Positions 9,026 through 17,241 of a stretch of 64,000 nt of DNA are shown here, piece after piece. The notes beneath the pieces are model-generated. The model was given only the letters and a program-made list of their open reading frames with translations, made no database searches and was not told the DNA's origin. Source of the DNA: Candidatus Poribacteria bacterium (GTDB taxonomy: Bacteria > Poribacteria > WGA-4E > WGA-3G); the NCBI GenBank assembly GCA_022827625.1, contig JAJEIE010000033.1, positions 124,001 to 188,000 of the forward strand, read 5' to 3'. The translations under genes were made by a program, and so were the position numbers. How positions within the stretch are numbered: position 1 is the first letter of the stretch; each line of letters opens with the position of its first letter.

Positions 9026-9295
9026 TTATTCTCCTACTTTGATGTCTGTTTTGTGCTGATATTCGTGATAAAGATTTTCAATGCACGTTCCACAAAAACA
9101 GTAGACTCTGCCGTAGCCGCCGACCTCTTTTTCCAGCAATTCGGTCATTGGGAACTCGTCTTGGCACATCGCACAAAGTTCTATCTGTGCTTCCGGTGTA
9201 GCGTCTTCTGCATCTGATTTCTGCCGGGAAGACATAAAGTGCAAGAGCAGCCAAACCACAATAGGCGTTAGAATTACAAAAATGATAAATAGCAT
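9026..9295 (-). CDS. Small membrane-anchored cysteine-rich (zinc-ribbon-like) protein
   Basis: 89 aa. One N-terminal membrane helix (residues 1-19, very hydrophobic), then an acidic linker and a cysteine cluster: CAMC, later CFCGTC, which could bind one zinc ion. It ends two bases before the sugar kinase starts, so it is the first gene of that operon. No function is known to me; it may be a small membrane scaffold or a redox-sensitive regulator. Confidence 0.7.
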   Translation of the reverse strand: MLFIIFVILTPIVVWLLLHFMSSRQKSDAEDATPEAQIELCAMCQDEFPMTELLEKEVGGYGRVYCFCGTCIENLYHEYQHKTDIKVGE

Positions 9296-9381
9296 TCAGT
9301 GTTCCCTTCATAGCGACGGACAGCAATTCGTATTCTCGTTACTATAGCCGATACCGCTGAGAATGTCAACGGAATTGTTAT

Positions 9382-9408
9382 GGGTTATAAGTTATAAGTT
9401 ATAAGTTA
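9382..9408 (+). repeat. Short tandem repeat TTATAAGTT
   Basis: Three consecutive 9-base copies of a TTATAAGTT unit in the 286-base divergent gap between the small cysteine-rich gene (minus) and the dehydratase gene (plus). The AT-rich repeat may affect a promoter here, but no clear -35/-10 pair is seen. Confidence 0.7.
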
Positions 9409-9581
9409 AGAGGTTTCTCCGTAATAATTTTCCTAATTGTTAGCGTAGAAGGAAAGGGGCGCGAGTGGGAACTCGCTCCTACAAGGAGCGGCGGCATGCG
9501 TAGAATTGTTTTGGCTAATTCCTGACTTTTGTGCTAAAATACTGAAAACTAACAACCGAAAACTGACAACTGAAAGCACAA

Positions 9582-10697
9582 ATGACTAAAATAGCACACG
9601 TAGACGTTTACCCGACTGCTGTCGGGATGAAAGATGTCTTCAACATCGGCACCGGTTTCGTCGGGGATGCCGCTTCCGCAGGCGATCATGTTTTCGTCAA
9701 AATTACGACAGACGACGGCTGCGTCGGTTGGGGTGAACAACGCGCCCTCCCGTCTTGGAGCTACGAAACCACGGAGTCCATCACAACTACTATCCGACAT
9801 TACATCGCACCCCTACTCCTCGGACGCGATCCGCGCAATCACAACGAAATCCATTACGCCATCTACGATGCCTTGAAACCCGCTGTCAGCAATGGACATC
9901 CATTCGCTAAAGCCGCAGTAGACATCGCGCTGCACGACCTCCGTGGACGGCTTCTGGATGTGCCGGTGCATACCCTCTTCGGTGGGAAACGACACGACGC
10001 GCTGCCGCTCTGTTACGCCTTGAGTATGGATACACCAGAGATAATGGGTTTGAAGGCGAAAGCGTTATCTCCGTGTTCCTGTTTCAAAGTGAAAGTCGGT
10101 GGCAACCCGGCGGAAGATGAGGCACGGTTACGCGCAGTCCATGAAACGATGCCACACGCCAAGCTCTGGATCGATGCGAATCAGTCCTACACACCCTCTA
10201 ACGCCCTTGAATTGCTGAAGCGAGTTTCGGACATCCGCGAGATTTACTGCATGGAGCAACCCGTGGCGAGCCAAGACTGGTTCGGTATGAAGCGCGTCCG
10301 AGAAGACGCACCCGTTCCGCTTGCGATTGATGAAGGCTGCTTTACGTCCTTCGATCTGGCAAAGATCGCACGCTTGGAATGTGCCGATGCCGTCGTTCTG
10401 AAGGTCTGTAAATCTGGTGGTTTAGCAGAATGCCTCAAAAGCGTCCATGTCGCCGAAGCCAACGCCTTAGAACTCCTCGGCAGCGGTTTAACTGAAGCAG
10501 GGATTGGGTTCATTGCCAGTGTCCACCTCTTTTCAACGTTAGATTTAGTCCTACCTGCTGAGCTCAATGCTCCTGCTTTTTTGGAAACTTTGGCAGTGAG
10601 TGGTGTCGAAATTCAGGATCACGTCGTAACAGTGCCAGACGGTCCGGGACTTGGTGTCACACCTGATGAGGACTATATTAAGGCGAACCTTCTGTAG
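9582..10697 (+). CDS. Mandelate racemase / muconate lactonizing enzyme family (enolase superfamily)
   Basis: 371 aa. Enolase-superfamily enzyme that abstracts the alpha proton of a carboxylate, commonly a sugar-acid dehydratase or a cycloisomerase. Visible: N-terminal capping domain; catalytic K-x-K in CFKVKVGG; metal ligands in LWIDANQSY, CMEQPV and LAIDEGC; second catalytic Lys in VVLKVCKSGG. The K-x-K / D-E-D / K pattern is that of the muconate-lactonizing subgroup rather than the His-Asp mandelate racemase subgroup, so cycloisomerase, dipeptide epimerase or o-succinylbenzoate-synthase-like chemistry should be considered as well as dehydration. The last codons lie in a repeated 42-bp segment. 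Confidence 0.9.
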   Translation: MTKIAHVDVYPTAVGMKDVFNIGTGFVGDAASAGDHVFVKITTDDGCVGWGEQRALPSWSYETTESITTTIRHYIAPLLLGRDPRNHNEIHYAIYDALKPAVSNGHPFAKAAVDIALHDLRGRLLDVPVHTLFGGKRHDALPLCYALSMDTPEIMGLKAKALSPCSCFKVKVGGNPAEDEARLRAVHETMPHAKLWIDANQSYTPSNALELLKRVSDIREIYCMEQPVASQDWFGMKRVREDAPVPLAIDEGCFTSFDLAKIARLECADAVVLKVCKSGGLAECLKSVHVAEANALELLGSGLTEAGIGFIASVHLFSTLDLVLPAELNAPAFLETLAVSGVEIQDHVVTVPDGPGLGVTPDEDYIKANLL

Positions 10698-10772
10698 GAA
10701 GGAACTCCGATTCCCGACTTCCCTATTAAAGCGAACCTTCTGTAGGAGGGAACTCCGATTCCCGACTTCCCT
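10683..10772. repeat. Direct repeat (2 x 42 bp) spanning two convergent gene ends
   Basis: Two near-identical 42-bp copies at 10683-10724 and 10731-10772 (period 48). Each contains GTAGGAGGGAACTCCGATTC-like palindromic sequence. The first copy carries the stop of the enolase-superfamily gene; the second encodes, on the minus strand, the last residues of the MFS transporter. Confidence 0.9.
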
Positions 10773-11952
10773 CTGAAGATCGCGAACCCTTAATCAGGAT
10801 AAAAACCTCTATCAGAATAGCAACAGCAATCGCCACACCACAGAGTAAGTATGGGCTCCGAACGCCGAGTTGCGAATCCGCTGAGATACCACCTAAGAGC
10901 GGACCTAACAATATCCCGACACCGAGTATCGCTTCGTGCCACCCGCTTTTGTTCCCCTTGTCCACATGTCGATCCAACCCGTAATAGAGGCTGCTGAAAT
11001 AAGTAAAAGCAGCGGATACACCGATAATCCCAAACGCGAATGCCCAAAGGAGTGTGTGTTGGGTGCCCCATATTCCGAGGAAACTGAGTATTGCCAGCAA
11101 CTGAACGACGAGTATTGGCGCGAAACGGTAGTGCCAACGGGTTGAGTACCCCGTCCCAAGAATAACGAACGCCAGTGTCTGCAGACTACCAAGCGTTAGC
11201 ATGAGATTGCCGAACGTTGTAGGCAGCATCCCCATCTCCTTCGTCAGTTTCGGTGCGAGGCGTCTCAGGACCCCAAGCACGAACCAAGAGGCAAGGTTCG
11301 CACATCGCGCAAGATTGAGATGCGTTGTCCGAACGGGTAGGGATGGATAAAGCACTTCGGGAGGCTCTGATTGCTCGGTTCTGGCAACATCGAGTTTCAG
11401 GAAGTTACTTCCGAAAATTGTCACGACGGTGAACAACGTCGAGATGCCAGCAAGATAGAACGGTATAAACGGATTCGCGTCGCCATACAGATAACTGGAG
11501 AACACTGGACCTAAAGTAATACCCATACTCCAAAACAGGTTGAAAAGCATGACGCGATGGACGAGTTCACCTTCGCCCTCGCGTTCAGCAAGCCATGCCT
11601 CATAAGCCGGCCAGAAGAGTGCCATACTCACACCGATGCCAGGAAAAATAAGCAAGAGGTGCGTACCGTTCCGACAGTAGGGAAGCCCGAGACACGCAGC
11701 CCCCAGCACCAGAAACGCAGCATAAAGCACGTATCTCCGATCTATCCGATCCGACAGTCGCCCGAACGGAATCGCCAGCATCACGAAAAAACCGGTCATA
11801 ATCGCATTGAGGATCCCCAGAAACGTGGAAGATAATCCTAAATAACTCGTATAAAAGGAGGTGTTGGTGAGGACACTGCTATAGGCGAAGTCGATGAGTA
11901 GTACGGGAAAATAGACGGTAAGCAGTTGGGGGAGTTTTAAATTTCGGCGCAT
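10726..11952 (-). CDS. MFS transporter
   Basis: About 408 aa from ATG 11952, with roughly 12 membrane helices. The loop between helices 2 and 3 has GRLSDRIDRRYVLY, the MFS signature G-x-x-x-D-R-x-G-R-R in variant form. Substrate not known; location next to sugar-acid genes suggests a sugar or organic acid. The frame stays open upstream to 12003, but those residues are encoded by a tandem hairpin repeat (11957-12122) and precede the natural N-terminus MRRNLKLPQLL, so I chose the inner start. The C-terminal residues ESEFPPTEGSL come from a second repeat. Confidence 0.88.
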   Translation of the reverse strand: MRRNLKLPQLLTVYFPVLLIDFAYSSVLTNTSFYTSYLGLSSTFLGILNAIMTGFFVMLAIPFGRLSDRIDRRYVLYAAFLVLGAACLGLPYCRNGTHLLLIFPGIGVSMALFWPAYEAWLAEREGEGELVHRVMLFNLFWSMGITLGPVFSSYLYGDANPFIPFYLAGISTLFTVVTIFGSNFLKLDVARTEQSEPPEVLYPSLPVRTTHLNLARCANLASWFVLGVLRRLAPKLTKEMGMLPTTFGNLMLTLGSLQTLAFVILGTGYSTRWHYRFAPILVVQLLAILSFLGIWGTQHTLLWAFAFGIIGVSAAFTYFSSLYYGLDRHVDKGNKSGWHEAILGVGILLGPLLGGISADSQLGVRSPYLLCGVAIAVAILIEVFILIKGSRSSEGSRESEFPPTEGSL

Positions 11953-11956
11953 TAAG

Positions 11957-12122
11957 GCATCGGGGTTGAAAACCCCTCCTACAAATATTATGACAGAAGG
12001 CATCGGAATTGAAAATCCCTCCTACAAATATTAGGGCAGAAGGCATCGGGATTGAAAATCCCTCCTACAAATATTATGACAGAAGGCATCGGGATTGAAA
12101 ATCCCTCCTACAAATATTAGGG
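11957..12122. repeat. Tandem repeat, four 43-bp units with internal hairpin
   Basis: Units start at 11957, 12000, 12043 and 12086. Each contains GGGATTGAAAATCCC (6-bp stem, 3-base loop) followed by TCCTACAAATATTA. Units 1 and 3 end ATTATGACAGAAG; units 2 and 4 end ATTAGGGCAG, so the array is an alternating two-unit pattern, as if a dimer had been duplicated. The last unit contains the stop codon (TTA at 12117 on the plus strand) of the molybdopterin oxidoreductase gene. Confidence 0.93.
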
Positions 12123-13109
12123 CAGGACGACCTCTGCATCAATCATGTGATAGCCCGTCGCACCCACCGGTTCGACATCAATCCCGATTTCGTCTTGGAC
12201 GACCCCGTTGTTAGCGGTTGCTCTCGCATAGATTTCAACGGGCGCTGCGTTTTCCGGGACCTGCCACTCCCATTTCCAGAGCACCCATGCCAGCGGTGTG
12301 TCTTTTGCCCAAATTTCCGCCGCTTCCCACGTCTGACCGTAGTCGATACTGACTTCGACCTTCTTGATACCGTCGTGGTTCCCCGCATCGAACGCTGCAC
12401 CACTGATTGTATACGTTTTTCCGCCTGTGATCTTTTCGCCTTCACTGGGTGTGCCAATCATTGCAGCGAGTTTAACCTGTGCGATCGGATCCCACCCGCG
12501 TTTCTCCCAATAACTTTCATGTTCCGTCGCCAATTGGATATTAACAATCCATTTCGGGTTTTTCGTGCCGTAGTTCCCCGGGTTCAGCAAGCGAATCGGA
12601 AAGCCGTGTTCTGTTGGAAGTGGAACGCCATTCATCTCATAAGCGAGAAGTGTGTCTGTCTCCATTGCCTCTTCGAGTGGAATCGCTGTATGATAGCCGT
12701 CTGCGCAGCGGAAAACGACCACCTTGACTTCAGGCTTAGGACCGACTTTTTCAAGCAGATGGCGTAGACGTACGCCTTTCCACTCCGCATTGCTCATCTG
12801 TTCCGTGCCAATTGGGTCCCCGATACATTTCAACGTCCGTATCGCCGTAACAGATTCCATCGCCTTGATGTCCTCAATGCCTAAGGGGCGCATCGGTTTT
12901 TCGATGAGTCCAGTGATAGCCATTCGCCACGTTGCGCCGTCAAGCACAGCCGGATCCCCGATCTGTAGGATATAGAAATCGGCATTCGGTGTTATCAGCG
13001 TGCTCGGCTTCAGGGACGGCATGGCTTCCGTTTGTCCTTCGAGTTGAAGCGGCAGGACCATACCTGCGGCACTAATCGCGCTCAGTTTTATGAATTTTCG
13101 TCTTTTCAT
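12117..13109 (-). CDS. Tat-exported sulfite-oxidase-type molybdopterin oxidoreductase
   Basis: 330 aa. N-terminal Tat signal with RRKFIKL (twin arginine at 3-4) and a hydrophobic stretch, so it should be folded in the cytoplasm with cofactor and exported. Oxidoreductase molybdopterin-binding domain (about 45-210) with the likely molybdenum-ligating Cys95 in RTLKCIGDP, then a Mo-co oxidoreductase dimerisation domain (about 215-325; KVEVSIDYGQTWEAAE). This is the architecture of sulfite oxidases, sulfite dehydrogenases and related SorA/YedY-like enzymes. The small two-helix membrane protein encoded 48 bases upstream on the same strand could be a membrane partner, but it has no haem-ligand pattern I recognise. 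Confidence 0.92.
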   Translation of the reverse strand: MKRRKFIKLSAISAAGMVLPLQLEGQTEAMPSLKPSTLITPNADFYILQIGDPAVLDGATWRMAITGLIEKPMRPLGIEDIKAMESVTAIRTLKCIGDPIGTEQMSNAEWKGVRLRHLLEKVGPKPEVKVVVFRCADGYHTAIPLEEAMETDTLLAYEMNGVPLPTEHGFPIRLLNPGNYGTKNPKWIVNIQLATEHESYWEKRGWDPIAQVKLAAMIGTPSEGEKITGGKTYTISGAAFDAGNHDGIKKVEVSIDYGQTWEAAEIWAKDTPLAWVLWKWEWQVPENAAPVEIYARATANNGVVQDEIGIDVEPVGATGYHMIDAEVVLP

Positions 13110-13157
13110 TTTTTTAATTTTCCTTGCGGTTCGGTCAGCGTTATGACATACTGACTG

Positions 13158-13379
13158 CTATTTCTCCTTGCGTCTTTTTCTGCTTCGCATTCGCATTGTA
13201 ATTTTCACAACGCCTCTCACCATAATCGCTGTGCCGCCAATCAGAAATAACGGCATCCCCCATCTCCATTGAAAGAAAAAATAGGCGATAAAACTGACGG
13301 ACATGAAAACGATGAGCGTATTCAGGAGTTTTCTATTTTCATACCATTTTTGTATTTTTTCGTTGGAATGGATTTTCAT
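13158..13379 (-). CDS. Small two-helix membrane protein
   Basis: 73 aa, starting ATG 13379. Two membrane segments (about 18-35 and 41-58) and a strongly basic tail with RMRSRKRRKEK. It precedes the molybdopterin oxidoreductase by 48 bases and is likely co-transcribed. The function is not recognised. Confidence 0.65.
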   Translation of the reverse strand: MKIHSNEKIQKWYENRKLLNTLIVFMSVSFIAYFFFQWRWGMPLFLIGGTAIMVRGVVKITMRMRSRKRRKEK

Positions 13380-13710
13380 ACTTGTCCGCTTCTACTTACG
13401 CCTTTTGGGAACTATGTTTGACAGGTAAGCTGTCGTGCATCAGATACCCAATCGCACCGAAAACCTTTTTCAGTTCGTTTATCGTAAGCACCGTTTCGCT
13501 CAATGTAAACAGATCATCAACCAATTTCCGGCACCGCCTACAAAAATGTTATCATATATACTACCAAGTGTCAAGAGAAAATGGGGCGCAGCAGGGCTAT
13601 CCAGTTTCCATTTTCCGCATTTTATAGTTGCCGCTTGTTTGCAAATCTGGTATGCTATCCACAATTTACACGCCAATAGAAATGCTTTTCTCAAAGGACC
13701 GGAACTTCTC
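13380..13710. other. Divergent intergenic region upstream of the sulfatase gene
   Basis: 330 bases between the divergently transcribed small membrane protein and sulfatase genes. A plus-strand frame is open from 13435 into the sulfatase, but it lacks any protein-like character before 13711. GTATGCTATCC near 13650 may be part of a -10 region. Otherwise nothing seen. Confidence 0.5.
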
Positions 13711-15189
13711 ATGGCAAAGCAACCGAATATCCTCTTTCTTATGACCGACCAGCAGCGTTTTGATACAATCGGTGCGCTGGGTAATCCGCTTATTCAGACG
13801 CCGGGTCTGGATCGACTTGTTCGCGAGGGTACGAGTTTTACGTCAGCGTATTGTCCATCGCCTGTCTGTGTGGCATCGCGATGCAGTTTCCTGCTTGGAC
13901 AGTGGCCCCATCAGACCGGCTGCACAAACAATTCACCCATGCCGCAAGATCGGGTCTCGGTGATGGAATTGCTGAACGAGGTAGGCTATCAGACCCACGG
14001 CATCGGTAAGATGCACTTCTCTCCACAGAGCCGCAAAATGTGGGGGTTTGAAACGCGAGATTATTCCGAAGAAGGTCCAGGTCCTGACGATTTCACGGAG
14101 TTTCTCCACGAAAACGGCTACGATCATATCGTCGCACCGCACGGTGAACGGAGCGAATACTACTATATTCCGCAACCCTCGCAGCTTCCGGCACGTTTGC
14201 ACCACACACAATGGGTAGGCGATAGAACACTCCGATTTTTATCCGAGCGTAATACAAATCGACCATTTTTATGTTGGTCGAGTTTTATCAAACCGCACCC
14301 ACCCTTTGAATCGCCGGTGCCGTGGAACCGACTCTATCGCACCGTCGAGATGCCGCTTCCGTTCCTGCCGCCCGACTATGCGCATCTGCATACCTATTGG
14401 AATCGGCATCAGAATCGTTATAAATACCGCGACCAAGGCCGCGATATGAATCTCCTGCGGACAATGCGGGCTGCCTATTACGCTGCTATCTCCTTTATTG
14501 ATTACCAAGTCGGTCGAATCCTCGACCAGCTTGAAGCCGAAGGCGAGTTGGATAACACACTAATCATTTACACCTCCGATCATGGCGAGCTGCTCGGTGA
14601 TTACGACTGTTATGGGAAACGCGCTTTCCTTGACGCAGCGGCTCGGATTCCGCTACTCGTCCGCTATCCTGAGCGTTTTGAGACGAACGTACAGTGCGCC
14701 ACACCGACCAGTTTAGTCGATGTGCTTCCAACCAGTCTTGGTGCAGCCGGACTGCCGTTACAAACAGACCGAAGTGGCGCGGATCTCGCAGATATTGCTA
14801 CGGGCAGTACCCAACGGGACGCTATTATCGGTCAATTGGGACAAGAAGGCACGGGATTGTATATGCTCCTTACGTCTGAATACAAATACATCTATTCCGC
14901 TGCGGATCGTAAGGAGTGGCTTTTCAGACGTGCACCGGACAGACTTGACGAACGTAGCGTTGCGGGTAATCCGGGATATGGGAGCGTCCTCAACACCTAT
15001 CGAAAACGCTTGATTGAATGGTTCCGCGAGGATGGATACGAAACACCGCTGGATGGCAACAGATGGCGAGACTTCCCGCTACCCCATGAACCAGAAAATC
15101 CGGATGCCGGTCAGCTTTTCCAAGATGGGCGTTCTGTGAGTGATCAGTTTCCGGAGGGCTATTCACCAAAGGTTGACACACTTAGGTAA
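13711..15189 (+). CDS. Sulfatase (formylglycine type)
   Basis: 492 aa from ATG 13711, where the conserved sulfatase N-terminus QPNILFLMTDQQR begins. The activation motif C53-V-A-S-R57 carries the Cys converted to formylglycine; metal ligands are expected in the N-terminal TDQQR and in YTSDHGELLGDYD. It hydrolyses sulfate esters, probably on a sulfated glycan given the marine or host-associated setting. No signal peptide is visible at the chosen start, so it may be cytoplasmic unless a different start is used. A C-terminal region after about 400 (LIEWFREDGYETP) is typical of choline-sulfatase/iduronate-sulfatase-like members. Neighbouring genes are not obviously a sulfatase operon. Confidence 0.94.
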   Translation: MAKQPNILFLMTDQQRFDTIGALGNPLIQTPGLDRLVREGTSFTSAYCPSPVCVASRCSFLLGQWPHQTGCTNNSPMPQDRVSVMELLNEVGYQTHGIGKMHFSPQSRKMWGFETRDYSEEGPGPDDFTEFLHENGYDHIVAPHGERSEYYYIPQPSQLPARLHHTQWVGDRTLRFLSERNTNRPFLCWSSFIKPHPPFESPVPWNRLYRTVEMPLPFLPPDYAHLHTYWNRHQNRYKYRDQGRDMNLLRTMRAAYYAAISFIDYQVGRILDQLEAEGELDNTLIIYTSDHGELLGDYDCYGKRAFLDAAARIPLLVRYPERFETNVQCATPTSLVDVLPTSLGAAGLPLQTDRSGADLADIATGSTQRDAIIGQLGQEGTGLYMLLTSEYKYIYSAADRKEWLFRRAPDRLDERSVAGNPGYGSVLNTYRKRLIEWFREDGYETPLDGNRWRDFPLPHEPENPDAGQLFQDGRSVSDQFPEGYSPKVDTLR

Positions 15190-15255
15190 TGGTTAATAGT
15201 TGTTAGTGATTAGTTGTTGGTTAATGGCTTTCGGTTAAGCGAAAAACCGAAGTTC

Positions 15256-15351
15256 CCACAGCCTAACAGGCTATGGTACAAACTTCATTGTTGCCCTCCA
15301 CAGTTTCACGAAAAAGACACCCCACAGCCTAACAGGCTATGGTACAAACGC
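15256..15351. repeat. Two copies of an AGCCTAACAGGCTATG repeat
   Basis: CACAGCCTAACAGGCTATGG then TACAAAC occurs near 15257 and again near 15323. AGCCTaacAGGCT is a small palindrome. A relative is seen at 44648-44672 (AGGCTAACAGCCTATGCTAC). The second copy ends about 10 bases before the ligase gene. Confidence 0.85.
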
Positions 15352-15364
15352 GAATGCGGAAATT

Positions 15365-16699
15365 ATGCCGATACGTCGCTCCGTTAAAATGCTGCTTTCA
15401 AAAGCAGCATGGCGCGCCTACAATACCTACCGTAAAGGTGCGCGTTACCCATCCGAACTTGCACACACAACCGAATTACTGAATGGAACGCGCGAAACCC
15501 TTGCGGCGTTTCAGAAAGTGCGCTTAGAGCAACTCATCCAGCACGCATATCAGACAACACCTTATTATCGTGAATTGCTAAAGACAGGGTCGGTAAGTAT
15601 GTCGGAGATCCCACCCCTTGAGAAGCAGGACATCCGAGAACATTTGGCGCGTCTCTGTTCTGAAGCCTTTACGCCGGAACAACGCATTAAGAACGCGACG
15701 GGTGGTTCAACTGGCACACCGCTTACCTTCTATCAAGACAGAAACTATTGGAACCAGCGAAATTTAAGCGTTTACTATTTTGATAGATGGGCGGGTTGGG
15801 ACCTCGGTGAACCTCAGTTGATTATCTGGGGAGCACCCGCAGATCTGAGAGGCGACGCACACTGGAAACATCGGCTCAATACCTTTTGGCGGAATCAGTA
15901 TTGGCTCGACGGATTTCACCTCACAGACGAGACAATGCATGCAGCCTTTGAGAAGATGAATAGGTGGAATCCGGGGACAATTCTCGCCTATCCCTCCTCG
16001 CTTTATCAGTTCGCCAAATTCGTTTATGAAAACGGCTTGAAACCGAGATGGAGTCTGAAAGGGATTATCTCTTCGGCGGAGATGCTCCATCAACATTATC
16101 GTAATTTGGCGGAGACTGTTTTTGACGTTAAAGTCTTCAATCGTTATGGCGGACGTGAGGTCGGTTTAATCGCGATGGAGTGCGCTGAAGGCAGGATGCA
16201 TATCAACTGTCGGGACCTTTACCTCGAAATAGACAGTCCCGATCCATATAGGCACCCTGGCGATATTTTGGTTACACACCTCAACAACTATGCAATGCCG
16301 TTTATTCGTTATCGGATTGGAGACATCGGCGTTTTCTCTGACGAGATGTGTCCATGTGGTAATGCGTTGCCTATTCTGGCAAATCTGTTCGGACGCTCTA
16401 CGGCGACCTTCCGAACGAGAACCGGGACGTTGATACACGGCGGGTATTTTACACAACAATTCTATAATGTTCAAGGCGTGAACCAGTTCCAACTCGTTCA
16501 GGAAACGCTTGATAGATGCGTTTTGAAACTGGTTATTAACGAGCAGTGGCGGGAGGCGACACGTCATCACCTTGTTCAGAAAATCCAGGAGGCACTCGGT
16601 GCGGATGTCGTTATTGAAGTAGCGTTTGTTGATGCTATTCCGCTTCCTGCTTCAGGCAAACGAGAATTCACGATTTCGAGAGTAACAGGAGTAAGTTGA
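15365..16699 (+). CDS. Phenylacetate-CoA ligase / CapK-like adenylate-forming enzyme
   Basis: 444 aa. The AMP-binding P-loop reads ATGGSTGTPLTFYQD (about 111-125), followed later by FNRYGGREVGLIAMEC and YRIGDIGVF, in the order seen in PaaK/CapK-type ligases. These activate a carboxylic acid as an acyl-adenylate; CapK-like members are tied to surface polysaccharide biosynthesis. The C-terminal domain ends PLPASGKREFTISRV, which includes the conserved Gly-Lys. No paa operon is nearby, so the CapK-like reading is preferred. The start ATG 15365 lies next to a hairpin repeat and has a weak ribosome binding site. Confidence 0.87.
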   Translation: MPIRRSVKMLLSKAAWRAYNTYRKGARYPSELAHTTELLNGTRETLAAFQKVRLEQLIQHAYQTTPYYRELLKTGSVSMSEIPPLEKQDIREHLARLCSEAFTPEQRIKNATGGSTGTPLTFYQDRNYWNQRNLSVYYFDRWAGWDLGEPQLIIWGAPADLRGDAHWKHRLNTFWRNQYWLDGFHLTDETMHAAFEKMNRWNPGTILAYPSSLYQFAKFVYENGLKPRWSLKGIISSAEMLHQHYRNLAETVFDVKVFNRYGGREVGLIAMECAEGRMHINCRDLYLEIDSPDPYRHPGDILVTHLNNYAMPFIRYRIGDIGVFSDEMCPCGNALPILANLFGRSTATFRTRTGTLIHGGYFTQQFYNVQGVNQFQLVQETLDRCVLKLVINEQWREATRHHLVQKIQEALGADVVIEVAFVDAIPLPASGKREFTISRVTGVS

Positions 16700-16719
16700 T
16701 CTCACTGAGGTTTTACCAA

Positions 16720-17175
16720 CTATATCTCCTCCAAGAATCTGATTTTATCTTCGAGATTTTTGATTTGTCCCTCAAGAACTCTGTAATCTTTCTGACGGAG
16801 TGCCATAATAATTTGTGGGACACCAATTGCTAACACGATTAAACCCATAAGACCTGTCACAAATATCAAGATGATGTTTTGTTTCCCATCTACTCCTGCA
16901 AATTGCTTGTCAATTGCCTCAAATTGCTTGTCAATTGCCTCAAATTTCGTGGTAAACTTGGTATCCATTTCTGCCAATTTTGTGGTAAACTTGGTGTCAA
17001 GCACCTCAAATTTCAGATCCATGTACGCTTGCATCCGTTTTTCGAGAGCAGCATTCTCGGCTTTGACAATCGCGGTGACCTCTTCTCGAATGACTCGGAT
17101 ATCTTCCGGGGTCAATTCTGCAAGCACGGGAGCCGCGACCAGTAGAAATAGCGCAAACGGAAATAAAACTTTCAT
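16720..17175 (-). CDS. Secreted or membrane-anchored coiled-coil protein
   Basis: 151 aa. Signal peptide (1-19, cleavage after VLA), then an acidic helix (TPEDIRVIREEVTAIVK), then a coiled coil made of short near-exact repeats (DTKFTTKLAEM / DTKFTTKFEAI / DKQFEAI / DKQFAGV), a membrane helix (about 101-125) and a second short coil. The 44001 protein has the same plan: signal peptide, LTxxDxxxIRxxVxEE helix, repeat coil, membrane helix. The function is unknown. It is convergent with the ligase gene. Confidence 0.75.
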   Translation of the reverse strand: MKVLFPFALFLLVAAPVLAELTPEDIRVIREEVTAIVKAENAALEKRMQAYMDLKFEVLDTKFTTKLAEMDTKFTTKFEAIDKQFEAIDKQFAGVDGKQNIILIFVTGLMGLIVLAIGVPQIIMALRQKDYRVLEGQIKNLEDKIRFLEEI

Positions 17176-17241
17176 GAATTCTTCCCCCTTGCAAACATTA
17201 TAGCCAATCTGCTGACCAAATACCAGTTAATTTTTATTTTT

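Noticed and set aside
11953-12003. Longer N-terminus of the MFS transporter
   Set aside because: The extra 17 residues are encoded by the tandem hairpin repeat.
12147-12767. 206-aa plus-strand frame
   Set aside because: Antisense to the molybdopterin oxidoreductase, which has a Tat signal and the Cys ligand.
13435-13710. N-terminal extension of the sulfatase
   Set aside because: The conserved N-terminus starts at 13711; upstream residues have no signal peptide or family similarity.
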